Below, piece after piece: positions 10,077-21,537 of a DNA stretch of 64,000 nucleotides. This DNA comes from Pezicula radicicola (Eukaryota; Ascomycota; Leotiomycetes; Helotiales; Dermateaceae), in NCBI GenBank assembly GCA_003008705.1, contig PDUO01000053.1:3891-67890 (forward strand). Reading direction: 5' to 3'. Every line of letters begins with the position of its first letter. Positions within the stretch are counted from its first letter, which is position 1. The notes under the pieces are model-generated. The model was not told the DNA's origin, did no database searches, and was given only the letters and a program-made list of their open reading frames with translations. Position numbers and translations under genes: made by a program.

Positions 10077-13000
10077 ATGGCATCTTACCCAGAAATGACT
10101 GCCTCTCCAGCAGAAACAGAGGACCCGGAGAACTTGGTCAGTCACGTTCTGTCTCGTACTTCTGCCCTCAGTGGGCGAATCAAGGGTAGAAGACTCGACA
10201 ATGCCGACGATGAGGAGCCAACCTATGATATCGAAGACTGGACTCAGATGCCCGAGGTCAAGGCGATCCAAGGCGGCGACGGCCCAGGGAACAGCCCACA
10301 TCGGGGAAGAAGACTTGGGGTGACTTGGAAGGATCTGACCATTAAGGGCATCGGAGCAGACGCCTGTTTCAACGAAAACATAGCCTCGCAATACCTCCCA
10401 GGGAGGCTGAAGGGCTCGGATACAGCCAGCGTGGCATCGCTCCGAACCATCATCGACAACAGTCATGGTTGCGTCAAGCCAGGGGAGATGCTGCTGGTTC
10501 TTGGACGGCCTGGCGCAGGCTGCACAACGCTCTTGAAGGTCTTGGCCAATCGCCGAGCGGGCTTTACCGACGTCGACGGCCATGTCAACTTTGGCTCACT
10601 AGACCACAAGGAAGCTGCACGATATCGGGGCCAGATCGTCATGAACACGGAGGAGGAGATCTTCTTTCCCAGTCTGACGGTGGGCCAGACGATTGATTTT
10701 GCAACTCGAATGAAGATGCCAAACAACCTCGCCCCGGGGTTCAGCACGCCAGAGGACGCCCGAGTCGCCAGCCGGGACTTCTTGCTGAACCTGCTGGGCA
10801 TCTATCACACCTTCGACACCAAGGTCGGCAACGAATTCATTCGGGGAGTATCGGGTGGCGAGCGGAAACGCGTCAGCATCATTGAGGCCATGGCTACGCG
10901 AGGAAGCATCTACTGCTGGGACAATCCAACCCGGGGCCTCGATGCGAGCACCGCGCTCCAATATATCAAGGCTGTTCGAGCCATGACGGACATTTTCGGT
11001 CTGGCCTCTATCGTCACGATCTACCAAGCTGGCAATGGCATCTATGACTTGTTCGACAAAGTGCTGGTGCTTGACGAAGGGAAAGAAATCTACTATGGGC
11101 CGTTAAAGGCGGCGAAGCCGTTCATGGAAGATCTGGGCTTTGTGTGTGCCGACGGCGCCAACGTGGCCGACTTTCTCACTGGTAAGTATATCGCTCGGCA
11201 TCACGATACTCACTAACTGATACTTAACCAGGCGTCACGGTTCCCACGGAGCGGAGTATCCGCCCCGGCTTCGAGATGAAGTTTCCAAGGAATGCTGACG
11301 CTATCTTGGTGCAGTACCAGCTGTCCCACATTAAAAAAGAGATGGAGGCGGAATATGACTATCCGACGACCCAGAAAGCCAAGGAGCAGACAGAAGAGTT
11401 CGCACACGCGATTCAGGATGAGAAGCACCCGAGTCTTCTCATGAAGAAACTGCCCGTCACTGTCGGATTTACCACGCAACTGAAGGCGGCCGTCCGGCGT
11501 CAGTACCAGATAATCCGGGGCGACATTGCGATCCTCGTCATCAAGCAGGCTTCGAATATAATTCAAGCCGTAACATCGGGCTCTCTTTTCTACAACGCAC
11601 CCAACAACTCATCTGGCATCTTCATTAAGTCGGGAGCTCTGTTCGTAGCCCTGCTATTCAACTCTCTATTAGCCCTGTCTGAGGTCACAGACTCATTCTT
11701 TGGTCGCCCCGTTCTTGCAAAACATAAGGGCTTTGCACTCTATCACCCAGCTGCTTTCTGTCTTTCACAGATCGTGACCGACATCCCAGTTTACGTGTTC
11801 CAGGTCTCGGCCTTCTCCCTTATAATCTACTTCATGGTCGGTCTCACCGCGTCCGCAGGCACCTTCTTCACCTTCTGGTTTATTGTTTTCTCGACTACCA
11901 TGTGTATGACGGCACTGTTCAGAGCAATCGGCGCTGGATTTTCAACCTTCGATGCAGCGAGCAAATTATCTGGATTTTTAGTCAGCTCGTTACTCATGTA
12001 CAATGGATATATGATCCCTAAAACGGAAATGCACCCGTGGTTTGTTTGGTATGTTATCCTCATTAAGCCGCATCTATGCACTTTCTAAACCTTCTAGGAT
12101 TTTCTGGATCGATCCCCTTGCCTACGCTTACGACGCCCTCCTCTCCAACGAGTTTCACGACAAGGTCTTGCCCTGCGTCGGCCCTAATCTCGTTCCCAAC
12201 GGACCCGGATATGGTTCAATCACAAATCAAGCATGTACAGGAGTACGTGGTGCTCTAAGAGGCGCCACCAGCGTCACAGGTAAACAGTACTTGGAAAGTC
12301 TCAGCTACAGTCACTCGCATTTGTGGAGAAATATTGGAATCGTATGGTCAGTCTTTTCCCTTCCAAAGATGCTCAAAGTATAGATAACTGAAATCCTGTG
12401 GTAGGGTCTGGTGGATCTTCTTCGTGTTCCTAACTATCATGTTTACGTCGGCCTGGAAAGAAAGTTCTTCTCAGAGCGGACTTTTGCTTGTCCCGCGGGA
12501 TCTTTCTAAGAAGCCTGCTCGCTTACCGCCACGAGATGAGGAGGCACAGGGGAAGGACAAGCAGACGGCTGTGTCGAGCAACTCTTCTAACACCGAAGTT
12601 GGACAGACGACAGATGGTCAATTGATTCGAAATACCTCCGTGTTCACATGGAAAAACCTGACCTACACGGTCCAGACTCCAAATGGGCCCCGCGTGCTGC
12701 TGAATAACGTTCACGGGTGGGTTAAGCCAGGCATGTTGGGCGCATTGATGGGATCATCAGGAGCAGGAAAGACAACCTTATTGGATGTACTAGCGCAACG
12801 TAAAGTAGACGGCACTATCAAGGGGTCTGTTCTAGTGGATGGTCGTCCCCTCTCCATTAGCTTTCAGCGTTCTGCCGGCTACTGCGAGCAGCTGGATGTC
12901 CACGAATCACTGGCGTAAGTGATCTCTGAGATGTTCCTGACCTTGAATGCATGCTGATCTAAATTTCTCTACAGAACCGTTAGGGAAGCTCTGGAGTTCT

Positions 13001-14677
13001 CTGCCCTTTTGCGTCAATCTCGTACAACTCCGAAACAAGAAAAATTGAAATATGTCGACACTATTGTGGATCTACTCGAAATGCACGACATTGAGAATTG
13101 TCTGATCGGAACCCCTGGCGAAGCTGGCCTTTCGGTCGAGCAAAGAAAGAGATTGACTATTGGAGTTGAACTTGTCGCAAAACCGAGTATTCTAATCTTC
13201 CTAGACGAGCCTACGTCTGGACTCGACGGTCAGGCTGCGTATAATATCGTTCGATTCCTAAGAAAACTCGCCGCGGCTGGACAGGCAATCTTGGTGACGA
13301 TTCACCAGCCAAGTGCTCAACTGTTTTCTCAGTTTGACACCCTATTGTTACTTGCCAAGGGAGGGAACACTGTCTATTTTGGAGACATAGGGGAAAACGG
13401 TGCTACAGTTAAGGAATATTTCCAGCGCTACGATGCCCCTTGTCCTCCAGACATGAATCCAGCAGAACACATGATAGACGTCGTTTCGGGTCGCAGCAGG
13501 GATTGGAATAAAGTCTGGCTTGAATCTCCAGAGCATAGCAAGATGCTAGCAGAACTTGATCGCATAGTTGGCGAGGCAGCTTCTTCACCTCTACGTACTA
13601 CTGATGACGGTTTTGAGTTTGCTATGCCTTTATGGGATCAGATCAAAATTATCACTACGCGAATGACCGTGGCCATGTGGCGTAATACAGGCTACGTTAA
13701 CAACAAATTGTCCCTCCATACTATCATTGGGCTCTTCACGGGCTTTTCATTTTGGAAGATTGGAAATAGCGTCGGGGAGCTCCAATTACGGCTCTTTGCG
13801 GTATTTAATTTTATTTTCGTCGCACCGGGAGTCATAGGTATGTTTAGTATCTTGTTCCTTCCTCTCATCATGTCGAATCGCCCCGAGCCTAGCTGGTATA
13901 TGAAATACTAACACTATTACAGCGCAGCTACAGCCCCTCTTTATCGAGAAGCGGGACATTTACGAAACTCGAGAAAAGAAATCTAAGATGTATAGTTGGA
14001 TTGCCTTCGTTACCGGTCTGATTGTGGCAGAACTGCCTTACCTCGCCCTCTGCGCCGTTCAATATTTTCTTTGTTACTATTATACCCTCGGTTTCTCCGG
14101 AGACTCGAACAAAGCCGGTGCTGTTTTCTTCATCATGCTGATGTACGAATTCGTTTACACCGGAATCGGCCAATTCATCGCAGCCTACGCTCCTAACGCC
14201 GTTGCGGCCTCGCTCGTCAATCCTCTCGTTATTTTCACTTTGGTCGGCTTCTGCGGAGTGCTTGTCCCTTATTCACAGATGACGGAATTCTGGAAGTACT
14301 GGATCTATTATATGAACCCTTTTAATTATCTTATGGGCTCCCTCCTGGTTTTCACTACCTTCGACGTGGTAATTACCTGCAGGGAATCCGAGCTTGCAGT
14401 TTTCGAGCCCTTGGCTAATCAAACGTGCCGGGAATACTTGAGTGATTACATGCAGCAGCTAGGCTCCGGGACCAACCTTACCAATCCCGACGCGACCACG
14501 GGTTGCAGAGTTTGTCAATACCGCAGTGGAAGTGATTATCTTCGGACGCTCAATCTCCCCGAATACTATTACGGGTGGAGAGACGCAGCGATTGTGGTGA
14601 TTTTTGTGTTCTCGAGTTATGGCTTTGTCTACTTACTGATGAAGCTGAGAACGAAAAAGACCAAGACGGCTGAATGA
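10077..14677 (+). CDS. PDR-type (ABCG) full-size ABC multidrug transporter
   Basis: Six exons fit in phase: 10077-11181, 11232-12048, 12098-12346, 12405-12914, 12975-13837 and 13923-14677. Together they give 1432 residues, the usual length for fungal PDR pumps. Layout is NBD1-TMD1-NBD2-TMD2. NBD1 has the degenerate PDR Walker A GRPGAGCT (residues 143-150), signature VSGGERKRV (258-266) and Walker [16 protein letters not shown]2 has a canonical Walker [10 protein letters not shown], a degenerate signature SVEQRKRLT and Walker [13 protein letters not shown]. Such asymmetric sites are characteristic of the Pdr5/AtrB-like subfamily. Membrane blocks such as YPLAY-type [15 protein letters not shown] and [12 protein letters not shown] support two ABC2 domains. 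It should sit in the plasma membrane and export xenobiotics or secondary metabolites using ATP. The ATG at 10077 was chosen; there is no earlier in-frame ATG. Confidence 0.95.
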
Positions 14678-15129
14678 TCTACTGTACAGATAGGAGGCAA
14701 GTGAACGGATGAAATGGCAGTTTGGTTGTTTCACGTCATAGAATTGCTTTCCCATTTATTCTTATCGCGTACATTTTCATGTTTTAAACTGTCGTTTTGT
14801 TTTGTTTCCATTGTTTCCTTTGTTTCTTTCTTTCTTTTAAAAAGCGAGGACTGTTTAATTTGTTAAAGTATACTATAGAGATAGAGAGAGGATAGAGCCA
14901 AGTCACCCGACTAGAAAAGAGGTGCCCAGTCTTTGCATTGCGATTTGAAGCTCCTATTGCTTCCTTCTGCACTCATATGAATGTTAATTAATGCATAGAG
15001 TTCTCCTCACAATACTCTCCTTGCGCTGGGATACTATTGCATATTTGTGAAAAAGAATAAGATTCAGGGCGCCACGGAAGTTCTCAAGCAAGACATCTTA
15101 AGTTAATAGCAATATAGATTCTAGTAGGG

Positions 15130-15233
15130 TATCCGTTACGCTGCCACCAGCTTTGAGTTCGCTGACAGGACCTTACAGGCTGCTTCAGCGAGGTTACGTG
15201 AAAACTCCAAAGCTGGTGGCAGCATAACGGATA
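15130..15233. repeat. compact foldback element: 28-bp inverted arms around a nested hairpin
   Basis: The left arm starts TATCCGTTACGCTGCCACCA and the right arm, reverse complemented, starts TATCCGTTATGCTGCCACCA. The arms match over about 28 bp with one transition and one indel. The 47-bp centre holds a second inverted pair, TCGCTGA and TCAGCGA. The whole could fold into a long hairpin. No gene overlaps. The rest of 14678-15475 is intergenic with nothing else recognised. Confidence 0.75.
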
Positions 15234-15475
15234 TTTGAGAATAAGCAGTCTCGGAAGGTCAAGATGTAGTACGATATACTTGTCGGGTCTAGGATCTAGG
15301 ATAAGCATTACTTTACTCTTGTCTTCCGGGCAGAAGTGACAAAAAGAGGAGAGTATTATTGATGGGAGTGCGAAGAGGCCTATCCAGCCACTCCCCGAGC
15401 TTGGGATAAACGCATATCTAGGATTTCCACTTGACTGTGCTATTAGTTGATTAAGCAAGCGATTCCTGCCTAGTT

Positions 15476-16077
15476 TTTATTAATGCTTTCGCCACCGAGG
15501 TAGTGGATAGAGAAGGACTTTATGGTTTGTAACCCTGCCCAAGGTAGATCATAACAAAACATGCTGACTGTGGGAATTCCGTAGACGATTACTCTGATGA
15601 CATTATGCCTAATGTTGCCTCAGCTTGCTCTAAGACCATCGTTGTCATCCACAACGCTGGTATCCGCCTCGTAGACACATGGATTGAACACCCCAACATC
15701 ACCACCGCCATATTCGCCCATCTCCCAAGACAAGACGCAGGCCGAGCAGTCGTCTCACTTCTCTTTGGCGATGAATCCCCATCCGGCAGAATGACCTACA
15801 CAGTTGCCAGAAACGAATCAAACTATAATGTTCCAGTCGCCCGCCCGTCTGAAGAATTCTTCTACTTCCCACAAGATAACTTCACGGAAGGTGTTTATAT
15901 TGATTACCGCGACTTTGAAATACCATCACGCCAAGATACGAATTCGGTTTCGGCCTGACATACATCACATTCGAATATTCCGACCTCAGCGTGTCGCTTG
16001 TTCAAAATGCCAGTGCCAGCACATCCCACAATGCTCCCGAATCCCCCATCATGGAAGGTGGACGGGAGAGCCTCTAG
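15476..16077 (+). pseudogene. GH3 beta-glucosidase relic (C-terminal part only)
   Basis: The segment opens with FINAFATE...DREGLY and continues SVDDYSDDIMPNVASAC and TIVVIHNAG, then VDTWIEHPN, GDESPSGRMTYTVA, FTEGVYIDYRDF. This is the conserved C-terminal half of fungal family-3 beta-glucosidases. A stop and frame change fall near 15534, between LYG and the NSVDDY block. A second frameshift near 15917 is required to reach NTITPRYEFGFGLTY. It ends with a stop at 16075-16077. The N-terminal catalytic (beta/alpha)8 barrel is absent upstream. The gene is a truncated, frameshifted relic; an intact ancestor would have cleaved beta-glucosides extracellularly. Confidence 0.85.
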
Positions 16078-16599
16078 GATATCATCGCAAATAAGAGACG
16101 AATAACGCATACCTCAGGATAGCGAAAAGTAGATTATATCTAGAAAAGCAAAGTAGCACCTCAAGTAATACGCTATATGTTTGAAAATTGGGCTATGCTC
16201 AACAATTCCACGCTTGATTCAAGCTGAAGAACTCCAAGATCCTACTCTAGGTGCGCGTGGAAGTGATATACGTTGCAATTTGTTTTGCAGACAATCCCCG
16301 GTTTATGTTACGCTGGAATACGCCTTACACTACCCCCCATGCACACTTACACCCCAAAGACACGGCATTTCCTGGTAGGGCTGAATGGAATATAAGCAAA
16401 GTGTCCATATTTTGTCATCCCCACACGAGAAAGTGACGAAGTCATTTACTACCTGAATTTAAAAGCCACCATTCAAAAATGGAAACACTTTGAAGAAAAG
16501 TTATTTTCACTCCATGTAACCACGCTGAGGTAATACATTGCGGCTACAGTAACTCCACTCCTATCCGGTACTCTCCAAATCCGCCCTGCACGGAGAAAT

Positions 16600-17067
16600 C
16601 TAGAGATTGGCCCTTGGCGGTTCTGAAACCCCGTTCTCTGACCAGGGGAGCACGCGGTTTGCGGCCACCCACTTCTTCTCTGACTTGCTTCCAAATGGCG
16701 GTGCATTCATCCCGTTGACCTTCCAGAGCCGACGTTCTGTTTCACTAATGTGGTATTCCCAGTCGTATCCTTTGTCTTCAATGTGAGGTTTAAGCGCTTT
16801 ATCAACTCGAGCTGTCCACCTCTCGTATTCCTTGTCGTCCATGCGCAAAGCAATGTGATCCACCGAAATTCGAATAAAAGGGGTTCCACGACGCTCTTCT
16901 CCACCCACCCAGAAGCTTGTTGTAGGGACTGGAATGAAGATAACGACAGCGTAGAAAGCGGGCAACCCAATGGCGGCATACAGAGCAGTGATAGATTCCG
17001 ACAATGGTTTCTTGGATTTGGCGTCTTTGAAGACCTCTTCGGGGTGATAGATTAACCACAGAGGCAT
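16600..17067 (-). CDS. tautomerase-3 family protein (cis-CaaD-like), intact copy 2
   Basis: A single uninterrupted 155-residue frame starts MPLWLIYHPEEVF, so Pro becomes residue 1 after Met removal. This is the catalytic base of the tautomerase superfamily. LPAFYAVVIF, the WVGGEE turn, IRISVDHIALRMDD and the YHISETERRLWKVNGMNAPP block follow in the order seen in fungal cis-3-chloroacrylic acid dehalogenase-like proteins (usual length about 150). The HIAR-type motif of the family reads HIALR here, so the arginine is displaced by one residue. Expected chemistry is keto-enol tautomerisation or hydration of small unsaturated acids; the natural substrate is unknown. A decayed copy lies 2.3 kb away at 19386-19855 and another at 5450. 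A promoter module shared with a broken hydrolase gene lies about 350 bp upstream. Confidence 0.85.
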   Translation of the reverse strand: MPLWLIYHPEEVFKDAKSKKPLSESITALYAAIGLPAFYAVVIFIPVPTTSFWVGGEERRGTPFIRISVDHIALRMDDKEYERWTARVDKALKPHIEDKGYDWEYHISETERRLWKVNGMNAPPFGSKSEKKWVAANRVLPWSENGVSEPPRANL

Positions 17068-17253
17068 GACTGCAAGATGGCCTTGATGCTATGTGCTTGA
17101 AGTGTGACTTGAGATTTGAGAGGATCGTGGACAAAGGCTTGGCCTAGTGAACAATGAGCAGATAGTAGATGCGAGCTGCAAAACAAAACAGACCAAATCT
17201 AGGTAATTGTACAGGTCTATTTAAGATCTCGGCCGGACACTCTCCATTGAAAT

Positions 17254-17419
17254 GATTACTCACATCTGTACTTGATCACATGCAGCACCGAGACGGAAGA
17301 CCTAATCTGTGAAATAGAGTTGCAGTGATTAAGTTACCCCCGCAAAGGTTAAATGCTTTGCCCTGATCAATAGATCAACATGTGATTCAAAGCAATGGAG
17401 GACGGAGATGTGAGTAATC
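17254..17419. repeat. inverted repeat upstream of the tautomerase gene
   Basis: GATTACTCACATCT at 17254-17267 is repeated exactly in inverted orientation at 17406-17419. A further loose match (TTGATCACATG / TTGAATCACATG) extends the arms inward. The right arm overlaps the start of the promoter module at 17413-17441. It could be a foldback element or a symmetric regulatory region. Confidence 0.6.
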
Positions 17420-17441
17420 CTCTGGAAACTGTGCTTTCGGC
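17413..17441 (-). promoter_or_regulatory. conserved 29-bp module, copy 1
   Basis: The plus-strand sequence begins AGTAATCCTC and ends GCTTTCGGC. It matches 28106-28134 at 26 of 29 positions. Here it lies 346 bp upstream of the tautomerase start; there it lies about 330 bp upstream of a broken alpha/beta-hydrolase gene, in the same orientation relative to the gene. The rest of 17068-17969 has no gene. Confidence 0.5.
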
Positions 17442-17969
17442 TCGTAACGTTGGAGATACTTGCCTCGGAAGCTAAGTCTGCATGGCCACCACCAGAGGGC
17501 GATGGTATACCAGGAGCTGCATCTCTTGCCACCAGGAAATATTCTCGACCAGCTGAGTTAATTAGTCAGTCTGATTATAAAATTTCCCCGCTCCCGCAGC
17601 TCGCAGAATAATCGAAGTTTATTATTGATTAATAATCTGATTAAAAATTAAACTGCCCCCGGAATCCTTGGCGAACTTTCCAGTTCACGTTGCAACGGTA
17701 GCATATATACTTTATATGGACGGCAAGGAAGGCGGAAAGTTCAGTGATTACAAACTCTTTTATACTGTGTTGCTCAAAAGAAGACGTCCCAGGTTGTTTC
17801 ATTTACAAGAGATCACATAATCTCCAAGCACAAGGGTTGGGTTCTATGGGAAGAGAAAGAAGAATGCTAACAATCTAAAAGGGATATCAGTCACCTCAGA
17901 ACCAGCACTCTTGGATGTCATATTAGTTTCGCGATTTCAAACCGAGTTACATTGCATTCAGTCTACAAC

Positions 17970-18839
17970 ATGAGTTCCCAACTCCAAGTCGATGTCTTCG
18001 TTTCCCCACCGGTCAGAGCCAACACAGGCCACACCGAGTTTGCGAAGTCCGTCTGGTCACCCACCAGTTGTACTCTCATCCACGGTCCTAAATCTGCTCT
18101 CCTTGTTGATGCTCCCACTACCATGGATCAAGCCGAGGCCTTAGCTAAATGGATCGCTGAAACCATTCCGAATAAGACTCTGCAGTACATTTACACCACC
18201 CACGCGCACCCAGACCACTTCATGGGAGTTCCCATCATTCAGAAGGTTTTTCCCAATGCTCAATTTGTCGCCACTGGGAATGTTGTCGCGGGCATTGAAG
18301 AATTATACGCTACAGTCTACGATGCGATCTGGCCCAATATGTTCCCCGGGCAGCTCCATCCCAGCAAACCAGTGCCTAAAGCGCTTCCAGCTTCCGGCGA
18401 ATTCCATCTTGACGGCCACAAAATATGCGGCATCGAAGTCGGTCACACGGATAACGAGTTTTCCAGCTTTCTCCATGTGCCTCCCCTCCGTCTTGTCGTC
18501 TCTGGCGATATTGTTTATGGCGAATGTCATCAATATTTTGGTGAAGCAAACACTAAAGCTAGACGCCGGGAGTGGCTTGATGCTATCGACCGCATTGAGG
18601 CTTTGAACCCGCAAATTGTTGTAGCTGGGCACAAGAGAGCATCTGAGATTGATGGAGCATATTTAATGCAATCGACAAGGGACTATATTCATACTTTCGA
18701 GAGAGAGTTGAGTCAGGCTACAAGTTGGGAGTCGTTGTTTGATCGGATGGTAGCATTGTATCCTCAGAGGTGGAATCTCTTCATTCTAGAGCTTGGTTGC
18801 CAGCAGTCGTTCGCTGTAGTAGAGAAGGAGCGTCTCTAA
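17970..18839 (+). CDS. metallo-beta-lactamase-fold hydrolase
   Basis: A single-exon frame of 289 residues; the first ATG (17970) is used. Residues 78-83 form the HAHPDH zinc motif (HxHxDH). Later ligands fit H in VGHTDNEFSS, D in LVVSGDIVYG, and a final H in VVAGHKRAS. This is the complete set expected for a dinuclear-zinc MBL hydrolase. There is no signal peptide, so it is probably cytosolic. The substrate cannot be told from the sequence; family members hydrolyse lactones, thioesters and phosphodiesters. It sits between two tautomerase-3 copies, an arrangement that may be ancestral to a small pathway. It is unrelated in detail to the second MBL enzyme at 50590. Confidence 0.9.
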   Translation: MSSQLQVDVFVSPPVRANTGHTEFAKSVWSPTSCTLIHGPKSALLVDAPTTMDQAEALAKWIAETIPNKTLQYIYTTHAHPDHFMGVPIIQKVFPNAQFVATGNVVAGIEELYATVYDAIWPNMFPGQLHPSKPVPKALPASGEFHLDGHKICGIEVGHTDNEFSSFLHVPPLRLVVSGDIVYGECHQYFGEANTKARRREWLDAIDRIEALNPQIVVAGHKRASEIDGAYLMQSTRDYIHTFERELSQATSWESLFDRMVALYPQRWNLFILELGCQQSFAVVEKERL

Positions 18840-19385
18840 GGGAAGTGCAGCTAGTTCGATGAACGCGGAGACTACAAAGCTTGATGATCCATACGAAGTT
18901 GAATTTATTTCTTAGTATTGTGAAACTCTCCTTCAAATCTTTTCAAAAAACCAGTGACTATCTAAGCTGGAGCGTGCAGACGTAAGATAATTTGCCGTCG
19001 GGTGCTATACAAAGAAAGTTGTACAGCTACAGGATCTTGTCAGATGAGAAGAATTATGGGATAAAGATTAGAATACCACTACACTTCAGTGAGTGTGAAG
19101 GACAGAATTCATACAATAGGCTTATGAGTTTAGAATGATTTCCAGTCAGCGAGATAAGAATTGTATCTGCCAATACACCTTCTAATCGTTTCAATTTGCA
19201 AAAGTCACCTTTCTTCTATTTCAGTACATCTCAGAGTGTCAAAGGCCTCGCCTTGAGTGATTCCCTGTACTACTGTAGCCAAAATTCAGTATACATCGTT
19301 GCCACCAAAGTGATTTCTCCTTTCTATCACTACGAGAGGATGCATGATCTACTCTTGGCCACACCCTTAGGTATTTTCCAATCCG
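18840..19385. other. intergenic, nothing recognised
   Basis: Lies between the MBL hydrolase and the broken tautomerase copy. It has scattered short frames without family resemblance and no repeats detected. Confidence 0.45.
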
Positions 19386-19855
19386 CTACGTCTTCGTCCC
19401 CCCCACCCCCGATTCCCTCACTATGGAAAATCCTATTGTATTTCGCCCAATTCTTTCCTCCTCGCCCCTGAAAGACGGTGCATAAATCCCGTTCACTTCG
19501 CACATCATTCTTTCCGTCTCGTCAACATGGTACTCCTGGTCATAGCCCTTTGCAGCAATATGTGGCTCCAACATCTTGTCCATCTTGGTCGTCCACGCTT
19601 TGTAAACTTGAACGTGATCAGTCATCTTTACGGCGATCTGGTCGATGACGATTCGGACGAACGGCCGTTCCTTTTCCTTTCCCTTTCCCCCGACATACAA
19701 GCTATCACTTGGAATTGGAAACAAGACTACAGAGGCGTAGAAGGCGCGAGGACCGAGGACATCTGGTAGAGTTTCGTGATGTTATGAGACAGGGGTTTCT
19801 TGGTTGCCGCGTCTTTGAAAATCGAGGCAGAGTGGTAGATCGCCTAGAAAGGCAT
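19386..19855 (-). pseudogene. tautomerase-3 family gene, broken copy 3
   Basis: The start at 19855 reads M-P-F-stop: TAG at 19844-19846 replaces the family Trp codon at position 4. The frame continues AIYHSASIFKDAATKKPLSHNITKLY, then needs a one-base shift near 19761-19770 to reach VLGPRAFYASVVLFPIPS. The rest, VGG...FVRIVIDQIAVKM, YHVDETERMMCEVNGIYAPSF, runs on to 19386 without a break. It is clearly a paralogue of the intact gene at 16600-17067. The HIA motif is changed to QIA. One nonsense and one frameshift mutation make it a pseudogene; G-to-A at TGG fits RIP or ordinary decay. Confidence 0.85.
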
Positions 19856-20467
19856 GATGATTAATCTTGTACTTCGAAAACCTTCCACAGGTATGTGAGC
19901 AGGGATGGAATTGGAAAGGTGCAGAGCTTCTGGGCTAAGCAATAAAATCCAAGCGAGATGGCGCTGAGCATGAGAGGGAGATATTAGCGTATTAATCAGA
20001 TAACTAGATATTGAAAGTTACCCGAGGCCAGAGGCGAAATAATGTTCACGACTGTGTTTTGCGGGGTGCAGACAACTGCGGGGAAGTCTAATAACTGTCC
20101 ACCAGATAACTGCCGGGCCTAGGTTTAGGTTCTTCTGTTGAGTAATCTTATAGTTGGTATCCATACTTTGAAATCATCTACGGACGTAAACGCCTGGTAG
20201 ATACTCATTAGGATTCCGGCTTCAGTGCTTGGAAAAGTCACTGCTAGTTCCCTAACCGACTCCTTTTTGTATCCGGCTGACCGACGGGGAATTTGAGTTT
20301 GTGCGCGCCCCCAGTTCGATAACAAAACAATCGGAGTCGATGACTATTAACTGCCTCTTGATGGGAGTTAACACAGCTTAAAAGACCTCCTCAATCGAAG
20401 GCCACTGCACTTCAAACATCGGTTTCCTTATTGCCTACCTACCCTTCGATTCCAAAACACAACCACC
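19856..20467. other. intergenic and promoter of the alpha/beta hydrolase
   Basis: Lies between the broken tautomerase start and the start of the plus-strand hydrolase. No further gene or repeat was recognised. Confidence 0.4.
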
Positions 20468-21537
20468 ATGAGCGGAGAAAAGGTTTCCTTCCAGACGGTA
20501 GACAATGTTACATTACGTGGCTTGTTCTACACGCCTGCGAATTCTTCGTCGTCGAAACTGCCATGCGTAGTTATCTCACACGGCTTCTCAGCAGTTAAAG
20601 AGCAGGGCCTCACTGCAGTTGCGGAACACCTTTCATCTCACCTTCCACTTGCTTGTTTAGTTTTCGACAATCGTGGATTTGGGGAGAGTGACACGAGACA
20701 AGGAGAGCCTCGATTGGAGATCGATGCAAGAGTCCAGACGAGCGACATATCGGATGCAATTACATACTGTCAAGCTCGGGGGGAAGTGGATGCAGACAGG
20801 ATTGGGATCTGGGGATCTTCATTCAGTGGAGCCAATGTACTTTGGGTAGCAGCTGTCGATCGAAGAGTTAAGGCAGTCGTCTCACAAGCTCCCCTAATGG
20901 ATGGGTGGTCAGGCTTTGCCAACTTGTTGCGGTCGGATGAAATTAGTGATTTTGAGGCTGATTTCCAGAAGGGTTTGTTCAATATTTTTCCATTTCACCC
21001 ACTACAAGTGAATATTTCTGACCAGTCAAGATCGACTTGCTCGGGCGGCAGGCAAACCGCCGATGATGATCGCAGTCGTTGACCCAAATCAACTGAATCG
21101 ATCAGCCATGACAACAAAAGACAGCAATGTTGCAATGGGCGGTGCTGAGAAGATGCATAAAACATGGAGAAACGAAGTAACATTGAAGAGGTAAGTCACT
21201 TTCCTGTGGGTCAACATGGCCTTACACTCCCTAATATTCATATACTGATTGGCTTGTCAGCATGGAGAATTTCAGAGCCCATCCTGCCGGGGCTTATATT
21301 CAACATATATCCCCGACGCCGTTGCTGTTAAGCGTTGCTAACAATGACGTTGTAACGCCCACCGCAACGTCCTTAGAGGCATACGCTCGTGCGTTGGAGC
21401 CTAAAGAACTGCATCTCTTCGAAGGTGGTCACTATGAAGCATACTTTGGAGGCCCAGGCTTTGAGAGTTGTATCAAAGTCCAGACTGACTTTTTCCGGAG
21501 AAACCTTTGTAATTCTACCAAAACCGCCTTACTTTAG
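20468..21537 (+). CDS. alpha/beta hydrolase (FrsA/DUF1100-like)
   Basis: Three exons fit in phase: 20468-20972, 21031-21190 and 21261-21537, giving 313 residues. Oxyanion region ISHGFSAVKEQG; DNRGFGES; nucleophile elbow in RIGIWGSSFSG; acid in SVANNDVVTP; histidine in FEGGHYEAY. All members of a Ser-Asp-His triad are therefore present. The first intron uses an AAG acceptor (GTCAAG) rather than the nearer CAG; only that choice restores the frame. Related fungal proteins include esterases, thioesterases and acyltransferases of polyketide pathways, so the substrate stays open. No signal peptide; probably cytosolic. Neighbouring genes are a tautomerase relic and an NmrA/SDR pair. Confidence 0.88.

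Noticed and set aside
10244..11027. Minus-strand frames inside the ABC transporter
   Set aside because: Shadow frames of GC-rich coding exons; composition mirrors the plus-strand gene.
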